64,000 nucleotides of DNA, from NCBI GenBank assembly GCA_934488695.1, contig CAKSSH010000001.1, positions 10,076 through 74,075 of the forward strand, read 5' to 3'. Under the pieces are notes generated by a model. That model made no database searches and was not told the DNA's origin. It saw only the letters and a program-made list of their open reading frames with translations. A program made the translations under genes and the position numbers. Positions 43,963-52,251 of the stretch are shown one piece after another (within the stretch, counting starts at the first letter, position 1; each line of letters opens with the position of its first letter). The stretch is from an uncultured Oscillospiraceae bacterium (lineage in GTDB: Bacteria > Bacillota > Clostridia > Oscillospirales > Ruminococcaceae).

Positions 43963-45423
43963 ATGCAGATTATCATAAATCATCATCCGTTTCGTTATGA
44001 AATGGAAAATATTGTCCGAATGTTTTTTCATGCCTTACCGCTGCAGGTATGCGAAAATCTGCAGGCGCCGTCGGGCGATTATGTACTGACGGCGTTCTCC
44101 GAAACCGAAATGACAGCGGAAGTTTCGCTTAACGGGCAAAAACTGCGCCGGTTCGCGCCGCTGCCGGCAGATCAAATGCCGCAAGACTCCGAGTGGCTGC
44201 TTGCAACGCTGCTGTATGACTGTCTTTGCAGCTTTACCGGGCACGGACAAAAGTGGGGCATGCTGACCGGTGTACGGCCGACAAGGCTTGTGCACCGTAT
44301 GCTGGATGAGGGAAAAAGTCCCGCCGAAATTCGGCAGCGGTTTGTGGAGACCTATCGAGTGGATCCGGAAAAGTTTGTGTTGCTGTATCAGACAGCGCTT
44401 GCAGAACGTCCGGTGATTGCAGACAGTGCGCCGCAGGATTTCAGCCTTTATCTTTCGATTCCGTTTTGCCCGACCCGGTGCAGCTATTGCTCGTTTGTGT
44501 CACAGTCGGTGTCTCGTTTTGGCAATTTATTAGAGCCTTATGTGGCAGCGCTTGGCAAGGAAATTGAAGAGACGGCGCGAATTGCCCGGATCGCCGGCCT
44601 TCGGCTGCGCTCGGTCTATTTCGGCGGCGGAACGCCGACCACGCTGTCGGCAGAGCAGCTGTCTTTTTTAATGGAAAAAATTGCACGGCTTTTTGATTTT
44701 TCGGCGGTGCGGGAGTATACCGTTGAAGCAGGACGGCCCGACACCATTACATCGGAAAAGCTTCATGCCATCCGGGACGGCGGGGCGCGCCGTATCAGCA
44801 TTAATCCGCAGACCTTTCAGCAGGAGCTGCTGGATCGCATCGGGCGTTGCCACACTGTTTCTCAGACGCTGGAGGCTTTTGAGATTGCTCGTCGTGTCGG
44901 GTTTGACGCTGTAAATATGGATTTGATTGCAGGACTGCCGGGAGACCGGCCGGAGGCTTTTGCCGCGTCTTTGGAACAGGCGCTGTCTCTTTCGCCGGAG
45001 AACATTACCCTGCACACGCTGACCCTGAAACGGGCGGCGGACTTTTCTGTGGCTGCGCAAGAGATCTTTCGCAGCGGAGATAGTCCCGCTGAGCAAATGG
45101 TGACCGGCGCCCAGCGGCGGTTTTCCGAATCGGGATACCATCCGTATTATTTATACCGCCAGAAAAACAGCCTTTCCAACCTTGAAAACGTCGGCTATTG
45201 CAGGCCGGGGCATGAGGGAATTTATAATATATATATTATGGACGAAGTTCACACTATTTTGGCCTTGGGCGCCGGCGCCGTCACCAAGCTGTGCGGCGGC
45301 GGGGAGCAGCGTTTGCAGCGGATTTTTAATTATAAGTATCCGACTGAATATCTGCATGGCTTCGACAATATAATAAACAGAAAACGAGAGGTTTTGAAAT
45401 TCTATGAGCAGCATCCTGTTTAA
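43963..45423 (+). CDS. hemZ: Oxygen-independent coproporphyrinogen III oxidase-like HemZ
   Basis: 486 residues of the radical-SAM superfamily. The cluster-binding CxxxCxxC appears as FCPTRCSYCSFVSQS, followed by SVYFGGGTPTTLS, ISINPQTFQ and DLIAGLPGDRPE. The N-terminal half (MQIIINHHPFRYEMENIVRMFF... and the GVRPTRLVHRMLDEG segment) is the HemZ-specific extension. It is annotated as coproporphyrinogen dehydrogenase in Bacillus, though the exact reaction of HemZ is not fully settled. It overlaps the next gene by 20 bases. Confidence 0.9.
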   Translation: MQIIINHHPFRYEMENIVRMFFHALPLQVCENLQAPSGDYVLTAFSETEMTAEVSLNGQKLRRFAPLPADQMPQDSEWLLATLLYDCLCSFTGHGQKWGMLTGVRPTRLVHRMLDEGKSPAEIRQRFVETYRVDPEKFVLLYQTALAERPVIADSAPQDFSLYLSIPFCPTRCSYCSFVSQSVSRFGNLLEPYVAALGKEIEETARIARIAGLRLRSVYFGGGTPTTLSAEQLSFLMEKIARLFDFSAVREYTVEAGRPDTITSEKLHAIRDGGARRISINPQTFQQELLDRIGRCHTVSQTLEAFEIARRVGFDAVNMDLIAGLPGDRPEAFAASLEQALSLSPENITLHTLTLKRAADFSVAAQEIFRSGDSPAEQMVTGAQRRFSESGYHPYYLYRQKNSLSNLENVGYCRPGHEGIYNIYIMDEVHTILALGAGAVTKLCGGGEQRLQRIFNYKYPTEYLHGFDNIINRKREVLKFYEQHPV

Positions 45424-46375
45424 CGGGCGGGGGCAGGTAACCGAAAATGTGATTAACACCCTTGCCAAAAACAATCCGGCAGAGCTGATTGCCGGCAGTG
45501 AGGACTATTATAATACCCAGCTTTTTGACATCTGTCAGCGGATTGTCAAGTCGGAGGATATTCGGATTATCTTGATTTCCGGGCCCTCCGGCTCCGGCAA
45601 GACCACAACGGCGCAAAAGCTTTCCCGTTGTCTTGCGGCCGGCGGCAGAAATGCTGTCTGTCTTTCCCTGGACGATTTTTTTTACAACCGGGACGCTTTG
45701 CCGCGCCTGACAAACGGAGAGACGGATTTTGAGTCTGTTAACACACTGGACGTTCCTGAGATTCGGCGTTGTTTTGTTCGGCTGCTGGCCGGGGAACCGG
45801 CTGTGATCCCGTATTTTGATTTTGTGACCGGGCAGAGAATCGCCGAAAAACAGCGCGAAATCACCTGTGAGGAGAAGGATCTTATTATTTTGGAAGGCTT
45901 GCACGGTCTGAATCCGCTGCTGACCGACGGAATTGAGACGCAGGGGCGTGGTTTTCTCAAAATTTATGTCAATCCCATGAGTCAGATTGTATCGGAAAGC
46001 GGTAAACCGGTGTTGCGCCGGCGCAGCCTCAGGCTTATGCGTCGTATGATTCGGGACTATCAATTTCGCGGCAGCTCTCCCGAGAACACCTTACGCATGT
46101 GGGACGGCGTTTGCCGGGAAGAAATCAAAACGATTGCAGATTACTGTGCCCGAGCGGATTTTATCCTGGACACGACGCATTTTTATGAGCCATGTATTTA
46201 TCATCATTTCTTGCCGACGATGATTGCCGAAAACCCGGTGTCGACGCCGCGGTATCGCGAGACGCTGCAGGGGCTTCTTCAAAAGCTGGATGATTTTGAA
46301 AATCTGCCGCTGGAGCGGGTGCCGGAGCAGTCCATGATTCGCGAGTTTATCGGTGAGAAAAAGACGGACTTGTAA
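45404..46375 (+). CDS. Uridine-kinase-like nucleoside kinase
   Basis: 323 residues of the P-loop phosphoribulokinase/uridine kinase fold. Walker A is ISGPSGSGKTTTAQKL, the substrate lid is SLDDFFYNRDALPR, and FVTGQRIAEK and IILEGLHGLNPLLT fit uridine kinase. A long C-terminal helical part exceeds simple Udk. Its N-terminal 65 or so residues precede the P-loop as in a subgroup common in Clostridia. It overlaps hemZ and ends the run. Confidence 0.85.
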   Translation: MSSILFNGRGQVTENVINTLAKNNPAELIAGSEDYYNTQLFDICQRIVKSEDIRIILISGPSGSGKTTTAQKLSRCLAAGGRNAVCLSLDDFFYNRDALPRLTNGETDFESVNTLDVPEIRRCFVRLLAGEPAVIPYFDFVTGQRIAEKQREITCEEKDLIILEGLHGLNPLLTDGIETQGRGFLKIYVNPMSQIVSESGKPVLRRRSLRLMRRMIRDYQFRGSSPENTLRMWDGVCREEIKTIADYCARADFILDTTHFYEPCIYHHFLPTMIAENPVSTPRYRETLQGLLQKLDDFENLPLERVPEQSMIREFIGEKKTDL

Positions 46376-46398
46376 AAAATGCAATAATCCTGTATAAT
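46370..46398 (+). promoter_or_regulatory. Sigma-A-type promoter of the zinc-ribbon/spoVB-like pair
   Basis: TTGTAA (46370-46375), 17 bases, TATAAT (46393-46398), 39 bases before the gene. The -35 overlaps the stop codon of the kinase gene. Confidence 0.82.
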
Positions 46399-46436
46399 AA
46401 AAGCACCTTATTAAGACAGAAAGGATGTTGTGGCTT

Positions 46437-46874
46437 ATGGAGGTTTTGGATCGTGCATTAAAAAACGTCAAGGACGTTGCGTGTAAAGCCGGCAACAAAG
46501 CAGAAGAACTGCTGTGTCAGGGGAAAACACAACTTCAAATCAGAAAGCTTCGTCGGGAGCTGAAAAAAAATTATGCTTGTCTCGGCCTGCGAATTTACGG
46601 TAATGTGAAGGGCGGCGAGGAATACGGGCCGGCGATTGCAACAAAGGTAAATGAAATCGACGCGCTACGTCGGCAGCTTTCGGATTTAAAGGAACAGGCG
46701 GATCTGATTCAGTATTGCAGAAGGTGTAAAAACTGCGGCGCGTATAATGACCGCGAGGATGATTTTTGTTTGAACTGCGGCGCAACCATGCGTCCGTATC
46801 ACAAGACGGTTTATACGGTTCAGTTTGACGGTGAGCAGCCGTCTGAGCAGCAAGAGCCGAAAACCGAAGAATAA
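46437..46874 (+). CDS. Zinc-ribbon protein with helical N-terminus
   Basis: 145 residues: an N-terminal helical region rich in Lys/Glu (LDRALKNVKDVACKAGNKAEEL), then YCRRCKNCGAYNDREDDFCLNCGATM with four Cys as two CxxC pairs (about residues 98-119), and an acidic/Gln tail. A DNA-, RNA- or protein-binding zinc ribbon is likely. ATG 46437 follows AAAGGATG. It precedes the spoVB-like gene by 18 bases. No function is known. Confidence 0.78.
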   Translation: MEVLDRALKNVKDVACKAGNKAEELLCQGKTQLQIRKLRRELKKNYACLGLRIYGNVKGGEEYGPAIATKVNEIDALRRQLSDLKEQADLIQYCRRCKNCGAYNDREDDFCLNCGATMRPYHKTVYTVQFDGEQPSEQQEPKTEE

Positions 46875-46891
46875 TTCGGAGGTCGGTTTTC

Positions 46892-48643
46892 TTGAAGCAG
46901 TCCGCTGAAAAGCGCTCCTCCCAAAGCTTTTTGGAGGGAGCACTGATTTTGGTGCTGGCAACGGTGGTTGTGAAAATCATCGGGGCAATTTTTAAAATTC
47001 CGCTCGGTAATTTACTGGGCGAAGAGGGCTTTGCTTACTTTTCGGTTGCCTATAATGTTTTCACGCCGCTGTATTCACTGGCAATGGCCGGACTTCCGGT
47101 GGCGGTAGCACGGATGGTATCTGAAAATGCCGCACAAAAAAACTATCGGGACGTACGGCGCATCTTGCGGGTGTCAACTACGGCCTTTACCGTAACCGGC
47201 GCCGTCGGCAGTGTTTTAATGCTGGCTTCCGCCGGGTTTTATTCTCATAAAATCGTTGAAACGCCGGCGGCTTTTCTTTCGATTGTTTGTCTGTCTCCCG
47301 CTGTGTTTTTTTGCTGTATGATGAGCTCTCGCCGCGGGTATTACGAAGGACTTAAAAACATGGTGCCGACCGCGGTTTCTCAAATGATTGAGGCGCTGTT
47401 CAAGCTGGTGTTCGGGCTTTTGTTTTCATGGCTGGTTATTCGGGTCGGAACAGCCCAGTTTGAAACAAATCAAACCGTGTTCGGAACTCTGTGCGAAAGC
47501 CGCAGTGAAGCGATGTCCATTATTTATCCCTTTTCTGCGGCGGCGGCAATTTTAGGCGTTACGCTCAGCACATTGGTTGGGGCACTTTATCTGCATATTC
47601 TTTATCGAGTGCGGGGAGATCATATCACGCAGCAACAGCTGGCGCTTTCGCCGCCGGCGCGCGGCAGTCGTGCAATTTTGCGTTCTCTTTTGGCAATTGC
47701 CATTCCGGTGTCTCTCGGAACATTGGCGACAACGATTACGTCTTTTATTGACTCCAGCTCGGTTTTGAATCGTCTTAAATATGTCATGCAGCAGGACCCG
47801 CAGGCTATTTTAAAGATGTATCCCGGGATTCAGGAAAAAGCAACCGAGATTCCGGATTTTATTTATGGCGCTTATTGCTATGCGCTGAGCATTTTTAATC
47901 TGGTGCCGACGATCACAACAACGTTTGCAATCAGTGCTCTGCCGGCAGTAACGGCGGCGTGGACTTTGCGGGATCGCGTTCAAACTCGGCAGAGTGTCGA
48001 GGCGGTTTTGCGCATTACCAGTCTGGTGGCTTTTCCGTCTGGAATCGGCATTGCGGTTTTGTCTAAGCCGATTCTAAAGCTTCTGTATCCGTCGGCACAG
48101 CGTGCCATGGGGGTCGACATAGCGGCGCCGGCCTTGTCGCTGCTTGGAGTCGGCGTCATTTTTGTGGCGCTGTTGACGCCTATCAACAGTATGTTGCAGG
48201 CCGTCGGACGAGCCGACTTGCCGGTAAAGCTGATGCTGGTGGGCGGCAGTATTAAAATTGTCACAAACTTTTTGCTGGTTTCAATTCCGTCTGTTAACGT
48301 GAAAGGCGCTCCGGTCGGGACAATTCTTTGTTATATTTTTCTGTTCACAGCCAGTATGATTTTTCTGTGTCGAAGAATCGATATGGTGCCTCGTATCCGA
48401 AGCGTTTTTATAAAGCCTTTTGCCGCTGCGGCGGTCTGCGGTGCTGCCGCAGCGCTGTCATATCGGCTTTTCTTGCTCATTTTCTCACAGCGGATTTCTA
48501 CGGCATTTTCCATAATTTTTGCTGCGATTATTTATGCAATTTGCCTACTTCTTTTCCGGGCAATTACAAAAGAGGATTTAAATATGCTTCCGAAAGGGAA
48601 AAAACTTGCAAAAATACTTGAAAAAAAAGGGCTGATAGGTTAA
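46892..48643 (+). CDS. SpoVB-like MATE/MOP-superfamily flippase
   Basis: 583 residues with about 14 hydrophobic segments, of the polysaccharide-biosynthesis (SpoVB/MurJ) family. The start LEGALILVLATVVVKIIGAIFKIPLGNLLG and the MAGLPVAVARMVSENAAQKN and RRGYYEGLKNMVPTAVSQMIEAL segments are typical of SpoVB. SpoVB is needed for spore cortex synthesis and may flip lipid-linked precursors. In Bacillus the related yabM lies upstream of the yabNOPQ cluster, as here. TTG 46892 follows CGGAGG. A promoter for HU lies in its 3' end. Confidence 0.87.
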   Translation: MKQSAEKRSSQSFLEGALILVLATVVVKIIGAIFKIPLGNLLGEEGFAYFSVAYNVFTPLYSLAMAGLPVAVARMVSENAAQKNYRDVRRILRVSTTAFTVTGAVGSVLMLASAGFYSHKIVETPAAFLSIVCLSPAVFFCCMMSSRRGYYEGLKNMVPTAVSQMIEALFKLVFGLLFSWLVIRVGTAQFETNQTVFGTLCESRSEAMSIIYPFSAAAAILGVTLSTLVGALYLHILYRVRGDHITQQQLALSPPARGSRAILRSLLAIAIPVSLGTLATTITSFIDSSSVLNRLKYVMQQDPQAILKMYPGIQEKATEIPDFIYGAYCYALSIFNLVPTITTTFAISALPAVTAAWTLRDRVQTRQSVEAVLRITSLVAFPSGIGIAVLSKPILKLLYPSAQRAMGVDIAAPALSLLGVGVIFVALLTPINSMLQAVGRADLPVKLMLVGGSIKIVTNFLLVSIPSVNVKGAPVGTILCYIFLFTASMIFLCRRIDMVPRIRSVFIKPFAAAAVCGAAAALSYRLFLLIFSQRISTAFSIIFAAIIYAICLLLFRAITKEDLNMLPKGKKLAKILEKKGLIG

Positions 48644-48646
48644 AAT
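48618..48646 (+). promoter_or_regulatory. Sigma-A-type promoter of the HU gene, inside the end of the spoVB-like ORF
   Basis: TTGAAA (48618-48623), 17 bases, TAAAAT (48641-48646). Two small hairpins follow in the leader (48662-48674 and 48692-48708). Confidence 0.7.
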
Positions 48647-48730
48647 AGAGACAGTGGAAATAAGGCGACGCCTTGTTTCGGACTGGAATAAGTTGTGTTA
48701 CGCACAACGAAATAAAGGAGAAGAAAAACA

Positions 48731-49003
48731 ATGACCAAAGTTGAACTTATCAATGCAATTGCCGAGAAGGCAGAGATTTCCAAGAAAGATGCTGATGCAG
48801 CGCTGAAGGCTACCATCGAAGCGATTACTGCTGCGTTGAAGAAGGGTGACAAGGTTCAGCTGGTCGGTTTCGGTACCTTTGAGGTCCGTGCACGCGGTGC
48901 AAGAACCGGCAGAAACCCCAGAACGAAAGAGACCATCAAGATTGCCGCCTCTAAGGCTCCCGCTTTCAAGGCCGGTAAGGCTCTGAAGGACGCTGTGAAA
49001 TAA
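48731..49003 (+). CDS. DNA-binding protein HU
   Basis: 90 residues matching [27 protein letters not shown]..., the beta-arm with [24 protein letters not shown], and [15 protein letters not shown]. It packs and bends DNA as a homodimer. GGAGAAGAAAAACA before the ATG. In Bacillus the mazG-like yabN occupies this place between yabM and yabO; here HU does. Confidence 0.96.
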   Translation: MTKVELINAIAEKAEISKKDADAALKATIEAITAALKKGDKVQLVGFGTFEVRARGARTGRNPRTKETIKIAASKAPAFKAGKALKDAVK

Positions 49004-49014
49004 GCACAATTTTT

Positions 49015-49050
49015 AAAAGCTGTTTCGGTCCCGTGCCGAAGCAGCTTTTT
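49015..49050 (+). terminator. Intrinsic terminator of the HU gene
   Basis: AAAAGCTGTTTCGG pairs with CCGAAGCAGCTTTT (one G-U) around a short loop, followed by TTTCTTTT. It lies 19 bases before rqcP, so it may be partial. Confidence 0.8.
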
Positions 49051-49068
49051 CTTTTAAAGGAGAATAGC

Positions 49069-49320
49069 ATGCGAATCGACAAGTATTTAAAAAACACGCG
49101 TATTATCAAACGTCGGACAGTTGCCAATGAGGCTTGCGATCATCAGAGAATTTCGGTAAACGGCCGGCCGGTCAAGGCCTCTTATCAGGTGGCTGTCGGG
49201 GATATTATCGAGGTTGGTTTTGGCAGTCGGACATTGAAGGTGCGGGTGTGCTCGGTACAAGAGAATGTCCGTAAGGAGGAGGCTGCGCTGCAATACGAGG
49301 TGCTGGAGTCAGCCGAATAA
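49069..49320 (+). CDS. rqcP: S4-domain RNA-binding protein RqcP (YabO)
   Basis: 83 residues of a free-standing S4 domain: MRIDKYLKNTRIIKRRTVANEACDHQRISVNGRPVKASYQVAVGD. RqcP binds the stalled 60S-like 50S subunit in ribosome quality control and helps Ala-tail nascent chains with RqcH. The order rqcP-yabP-yabQ-divIC-yabR is the known Firmicutes cluster. AAAGGAGAATAGC precedes ATG 49069. Confidence 0.93.
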   Translation: MRIDKYLKNTRIIKRRTVANEACDHQRISVNGRPVKASYQVAVGDIIEVGFGSRTLKVRVCSVQENVRKEEAALQYEVLESAE

Positions 49321-49374
49321 TTTTGCTGTGCGCCGAATAGAATGTTATAGCAGCAAAAAAAAGGAGGCGACACG

Positions 49375-49653
49375 GTGACCGAAGAAAAGAATCTGCCCAA
49401 AAAGCCGCATAATATCATTATGAGCAATTGTGAAAAGTTGAGCTTGACGGGAGTGCGGGACGTTGAGAGCTTTGACGAGCATCTCGTTGTTTGTTTTACG
49501 GATTGCGGAGAACTGGTTATTCGTGGGAATATGCTGCATGTCGACCACATGAATGTGGAAACAGGAGATATGGAGCTTGCCGGGAGCATAACTTCGCTTA
49601 CCTATACCGGCGAAAAGAAACGCGGCGGATTTTTCTCGCGCCTGCTACGATAA
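49375..49653 (+). CDS. yabP: Sporulation protein YabP
   Basis: 92 residues: KPHNIIMSNCEKLSLTGVRDVESFDEHLVVCFTDCGELVIRGNMLHVDHMNVETGDMELAG, the pattern of the YabP/YqfC family. It acts in spore cortex formation. GTG 49375 follows GGAGGCGACAC. A weak AATAGAAT box at 49336-49343 preceded by GAATAATT might be a sigma-E promoter, but the fit is poor. Confidence 0.9.
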   Translation: MTEEKNLPKKPHNIIMSNCEKLSLTGVRDVESFDEHLVVCFTDCGELVIRGNMLHVDHMNVETGDMELAGSITSLTYTGEKKRGGFFSRLLR

Positions 49654-49674
49654 TACAAAAACGGAGGGAATGTC

Positions 49675-50250
49675 TTGACGGTCGAACTCGGACAGCAGTT
49701 GACTTTACTGGGCTTGGCTCTCCTGCTCGGGGCGGCCGGCGGCGTTCTTTATGATATTTTTAAAATTCTGCGACTGATTGGGCTGAACGGGCGCTTTTTT
49801 TGTTTTGTAGAGGACCTTTTGTTTTTTGCTGTTATGACGGTGGCTGTTTTTTCTTTTCAGCTCAATCAGACCGATGGTAAAATCCGAATTTTTGTGCTGC
49901 TTTCAGTGGCTGGGGGCTTTGCATTATATCGTTTGACATTGGAACGGCCGGTGTTTTTTATTATTCAAAAACTGTACTGCTTTGTGGCATCGATTATCGG
50001 GTTTTTATATCGCAAAATTGCTTTTCCCGTTTTTCGGGGAGCTTTTTTGGTCCTGCGTCGCACGGTCGGGCGGCCGATAAGGGCAGTTTCGGAAAAAATT
50101 TGCATAAAAACCCGTCTTTTTTTCAAAAAGCGATTGACGCGGGGACGCAAAGTGTTATATAATAAAGCGGGAATATTAAAACGAAGAAAGGACCCGAAGG
50201 ACAATGACAGCCCAAACAACAAAACCGGCCAAAAAGCGTTCTATTGTTAG
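49675..50250 (+). CDS. yabQ: Spore cortex biosynthesis protein YabQ
   Basis: 191 residues with about four membrane segments near the N-terminus (LLLGAAGGVLYDIFKILRLIG, LLFFAVMTVAVFSFQ) and a basic C-terminus. The LGAAGGVLYDIFKILR motif is diagnostic of YabQ, a membrane protein needed for spore cortex. TTG 49675 follows CGGAGGGAATGTC. Its end overlaps divIC by 47 bases, and the divIC promoter lies inside it. Confidence 0.9.
   Translation: MTVELGQQLTLLGLALLLGAAGGVLYDIFKILRLIGLNGRFFCFVEDLLFFAVMTVAVFSFQLNQTDGKIRIFVLLSVAGGFALYRLTLERPVFFIIQKLYCFVASIIGFLYRKIAFPVFRGAFLVLRRTVGRPIRAVSEKICIKTRLFFKKRLTRGRKVLYNKAGILKRRKDPKDNDSPNNKTGQKAFYC
50134..50163 (+). promoter_or_regulatory. Sigma-A-type promoter of divIC, inside yabQ
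   Basis: TTGACG (50134-50139), 18 bases, TATAAT (50158-50163), 41 bases before divIC. It would let the cell-division gene be expressed in vegetative cells independently of the sporulation genes upstream. Confidence 0.78.
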
Positions 50251-50512
50251 TGCTCTTTTGAAACTGGCTGCGCTTTGCGTTGTGGTCTATGTTGCTTTTT
50301 CGGTCATTTCCCTGCAGATTGAGCTTTCCGAAAAGAAAAGGACACTTGCTAAGCTGGAGGCGCAGCGTGACGCGCTGTCTCTGGCAAATCAAGAGACCAG
50401 TGAACTGATTGAAAAAAGCGATCAGAATGAATTCGTAGAGCGTATCGCCCGGGAGTACTTCGGTTTTGCTTATCCAAATGAGCATATTTTTATTGATATT
50501 TCCGGAAGCTGA
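50204..50512 (+). CDS. divIC: Septum formation protein DivIC (FtsB-like)
   Basis: 102 residues: short cytoplasmic start, one membrane helix (about 15-38), and an extracellular coiled coil (EKKRTLAKLEAQRDALSLANQETSELIEKSDQNEFVERIAREYFGFAYPNE), the FtsB/DivIC pattern. It forms the divisome trimer with FtsL and DivIB. GAAAGGACCCGAAGGACA precedes the ATG. The order yabQ-divIC-yabR supports the call. Confidence 0.92.
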   Translation: MTAQTTKPAKKRSIVSALLKLAALCVVVYVAFSVISLQIELSEKKRTLAKLEAQRDALSLANQETSELIEKSDQNEFVERIAREYFGFAYPNEHIFIDISGS

Positions 50513-50554
50513 GCAATCGGCGATTCATTATAGTTAAGGAGCTTTTTTAGTCTT

Positions 50555-50995
50555 ATGCAGCTTTCAGTCGGAAACATTTTGGAAGGTAAAGTAACAGGAA
50601 TCACTAAGTTTGGCGTATTTGTTGACCTGGGAGAGGGAAAAACCGGAATGGTACACATTTCGGAGGTTTCGTCATCTTATGTCACGGATATAAATGAGCA
50701 TGTCAAGGACGGTCAGAACGTTCAGGTTCGGGTGCTGAGCATCGGGGATGACGGGAAAATTCGTCTTTCGATGAAACGGCTTAACGGAGACGCTGCCCAG
50801 GCGCAGCCGCCGAGGCGTGAGGGTTTTCAACCGCGGGAGCCCCGTGGAGATTTCGGCGCCAGAAAGAGCAATCAGCCGATGACCTTTGAGGATATGCTGA
50901 CACGCTTTAAGCAGTCCAGCGATGAGAAAATGAGTGATTTAAAGCGTAATATGGATTCCAAACGCGGCAGCGGCCGTCGGGGCGGAAGATCCTAA
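50555..50995 (+). CDS. yabR: S1-domain RNA-binding protein YabR
   Basis: 146 residues: an N-terminal S1 domain (QLSVGNILEGKVTGITKFGVFVDLGEGKTGMVHISEVSSSYVTD), then a low-complexity Arg/Gly/Pro region ending SGRRGGRS. S1 domains bind RNA; YabR is a general-stress-type protein of unknown role. The tail may bind nucleic acid. It is followed by a terminator. Confidence 0.9.
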   Translation: MQLSVGNILEGKVTGITKFGVFVDLGEGKTGMVHISEVSSSYVTDINEHVKDGQNVQVRVLSIGDDGKIRLSMKRLNGDAAQAQPPRREGFQPREPRGDFGARKSNQPMTFEDMLTRFKQSSDEKMSDLKRNMDSKRGSGRRGGRS

Positions 50996-51007
50996 AAATC
51001 TAAGCGG

Positions 51008-51031
51008 GCGAAGTGGCAACACTTCGCTCTT
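51008..51031 (+). terminator. Intrinsic terminator of the yab cluster
   Basis: GCGAAGTG pairs with CACTTCGC around GCAA, followed by TCTTTTATT. Confidence 0.8.
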
Positions 51032-51052
51032 TTATTGCCCGGGGAGGAAAAA

Positions 51053-52168
51053 ATGACGGATTTGACGATGGTTTGTCCTTGCCATTTCGGCTTGGAAAGT
51101 GTGTTGGCAGGGGAAATGAAAAGGCTTGGTTTTCAGAACGTGGCGTGCGAAAACGGAACCGTTCGGTTTGAAGGCTCCTTTGCGGAAATTGCCCGTGCCA
51201 ACCTGCAGCTGCGAACAGCAGAGCGCGTTCTGATTGAGCTGGGGCGGTTTCCGGCACGCAGCTTTGACCAACTGTTTGAGGGGACTCGCGCTCTTCCTTG
51301 GGAAAGATTTATTGGGGTGCAGGGAGCTTTTCCCGTCAAAGGCTGGGCACTCAATTCTAAGCTTCACAGCGTACCGGACTGTCAGTCTATTATTAAAAAG
51401 GCGATTGTTCGGCGACTGGAAAAAGAGTATAATATTCATATTTTCCCCGAGACGGGCGAAAAGTATCAGGTGCAGTTTTCGCTGTTGAAGGATGAGGCAC
51501 GACTATATCTGGATACCAGCGGAGCAGGGCTGCACAAGCGTGGTTATCGTCCGTCTGCCAATGCCGCGCCTATAAAGGAAACGTTGGCGGCAGGGATTTT
51601 AGATTTGGCTCGAGTACGCGGAGCCTGTACTTTATATGATCCGATGTGCGGCAGCGGAACCCTGCTGATTGAAGGCGCGTTGCGCGCCACCCGAACGGCG
51701 CCGGGGATTCGTCGCAGCTTTGCCGCGGAAAAATGGGGCTGTTTTGATGCGCACTATTGGCAGCAGGCGCGTCGGGAGGCACTGGACCTTGTGGATCGTT
51801 CGGTGAATTTTCGCGCAGTCGGGGCTGATATCAGTGCCGAGGCGGCGGAGTTGACACGCCAGAATGCAAAACGGGCCGAAATGACGCCGTTTTTAACAGT
51901 CTCAACAGCGGACATTTCCTCTTTTAAGGCACCTGAAAGCGGTATTGTGGTTGTAAATCCGCCTTACGGAGAACGTTTGGAGGATCTGCGAACGGCCGAG
52001 GCTTTATATCGGCGTCTTGGCAAGGCTTTTGTGCCGAAAAAAGGCGTTAGTTATTATATTATTTCGCCGCACGAACAGTTTGAAAGCTTTTTCGGTCGTC
52101 CAGCCGATAAAAAACGCAAGCTTTATAACGGCATGATTCGATGCAACCTTTATCAGTATTTTAAGTAA
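51053..52168 (+). CDS. 23S rRNA/THUMP-domain guanine-N2-methyltransferase (RlmL-like)
   Basis: 371 residues: an N-terminal ferredoxin-like and THUMP region (PCHFGLESVLAGEMKRLGF), then a methyltransferase domain with YDPMCGSGTLLIEGAL and the catalytic VVVNPPYGERL. It is the YpsC/RlmL-like class that makes m2G in 23S rRNA. ATG 51053 follows GGGGAGGAAAA. It stands alone after the terminator, with no strong promoter of its own visible in 51032-51052. Confidence 0.88.
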   Translation: MTDLTMVCPCHFGLESVLAGEMKRLGFQNVACENGTVRFEGSFAEIARANLQLRTAERVLIELGRFPARSFDQLFEGTRALPWERFIGVQGAFPVKGWALNSKLHSVPDCQSIIKKAIVRRLEKEYNIHIFPETGEKYQVQFSLLKDEARLYLDTSGAGLHKRGYRPSANAAPIKETLAAGILDLARVRGACTLYDPMCGSGTLLIEGALRATRTAPGIRRSFAAEKWGCFDAHYWQQARREALDLVDRSVNFRAVGADISAEAAELTRQNAKRAEMTPFLTVSTADISSFKAPESGIVVVNPPYGERLEDLRTAEALYRRLGKAFVPKKGVSYYIISPHEQFESFFGRPADKKRKLYNGMIRCNLYQYFK

Positions 52169-52190
52169 AAAAGAAGAATCAATTTTTTAC

Positions 52191-52219
52191 TTTACACATC
52201 GCTTGGAATATTGTATAAT
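52191..52219 (+). promoter_or_regulatory. Sigma-A-type promoter of the pyrH-polC operon
   Basis: TTTACA (52191-52196), 17 bases, TATAAT (52214-52219), 33 bases before pyrH. Confidence 0.85.
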
Positions 52220-52251
52220 ATAGGATGAAAAAATAGGGTGGAGGAACTGAA

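Noticed and set aside
46437..46874. Zinc-ribbon protein as an RNA polymerase or ribosome subunit
   Set aside because: The two CxxC pairs alone are too common, and the helical N-terminus does not match any such subunit.
49323..49351. TTGCTG-17-TATAGC before yabP as a sigma-A promoter
   Set aside because: Both hexamers are poor matches in an AT-rich stretch, and a sporulation promoter would be expected; neither option is convincing.
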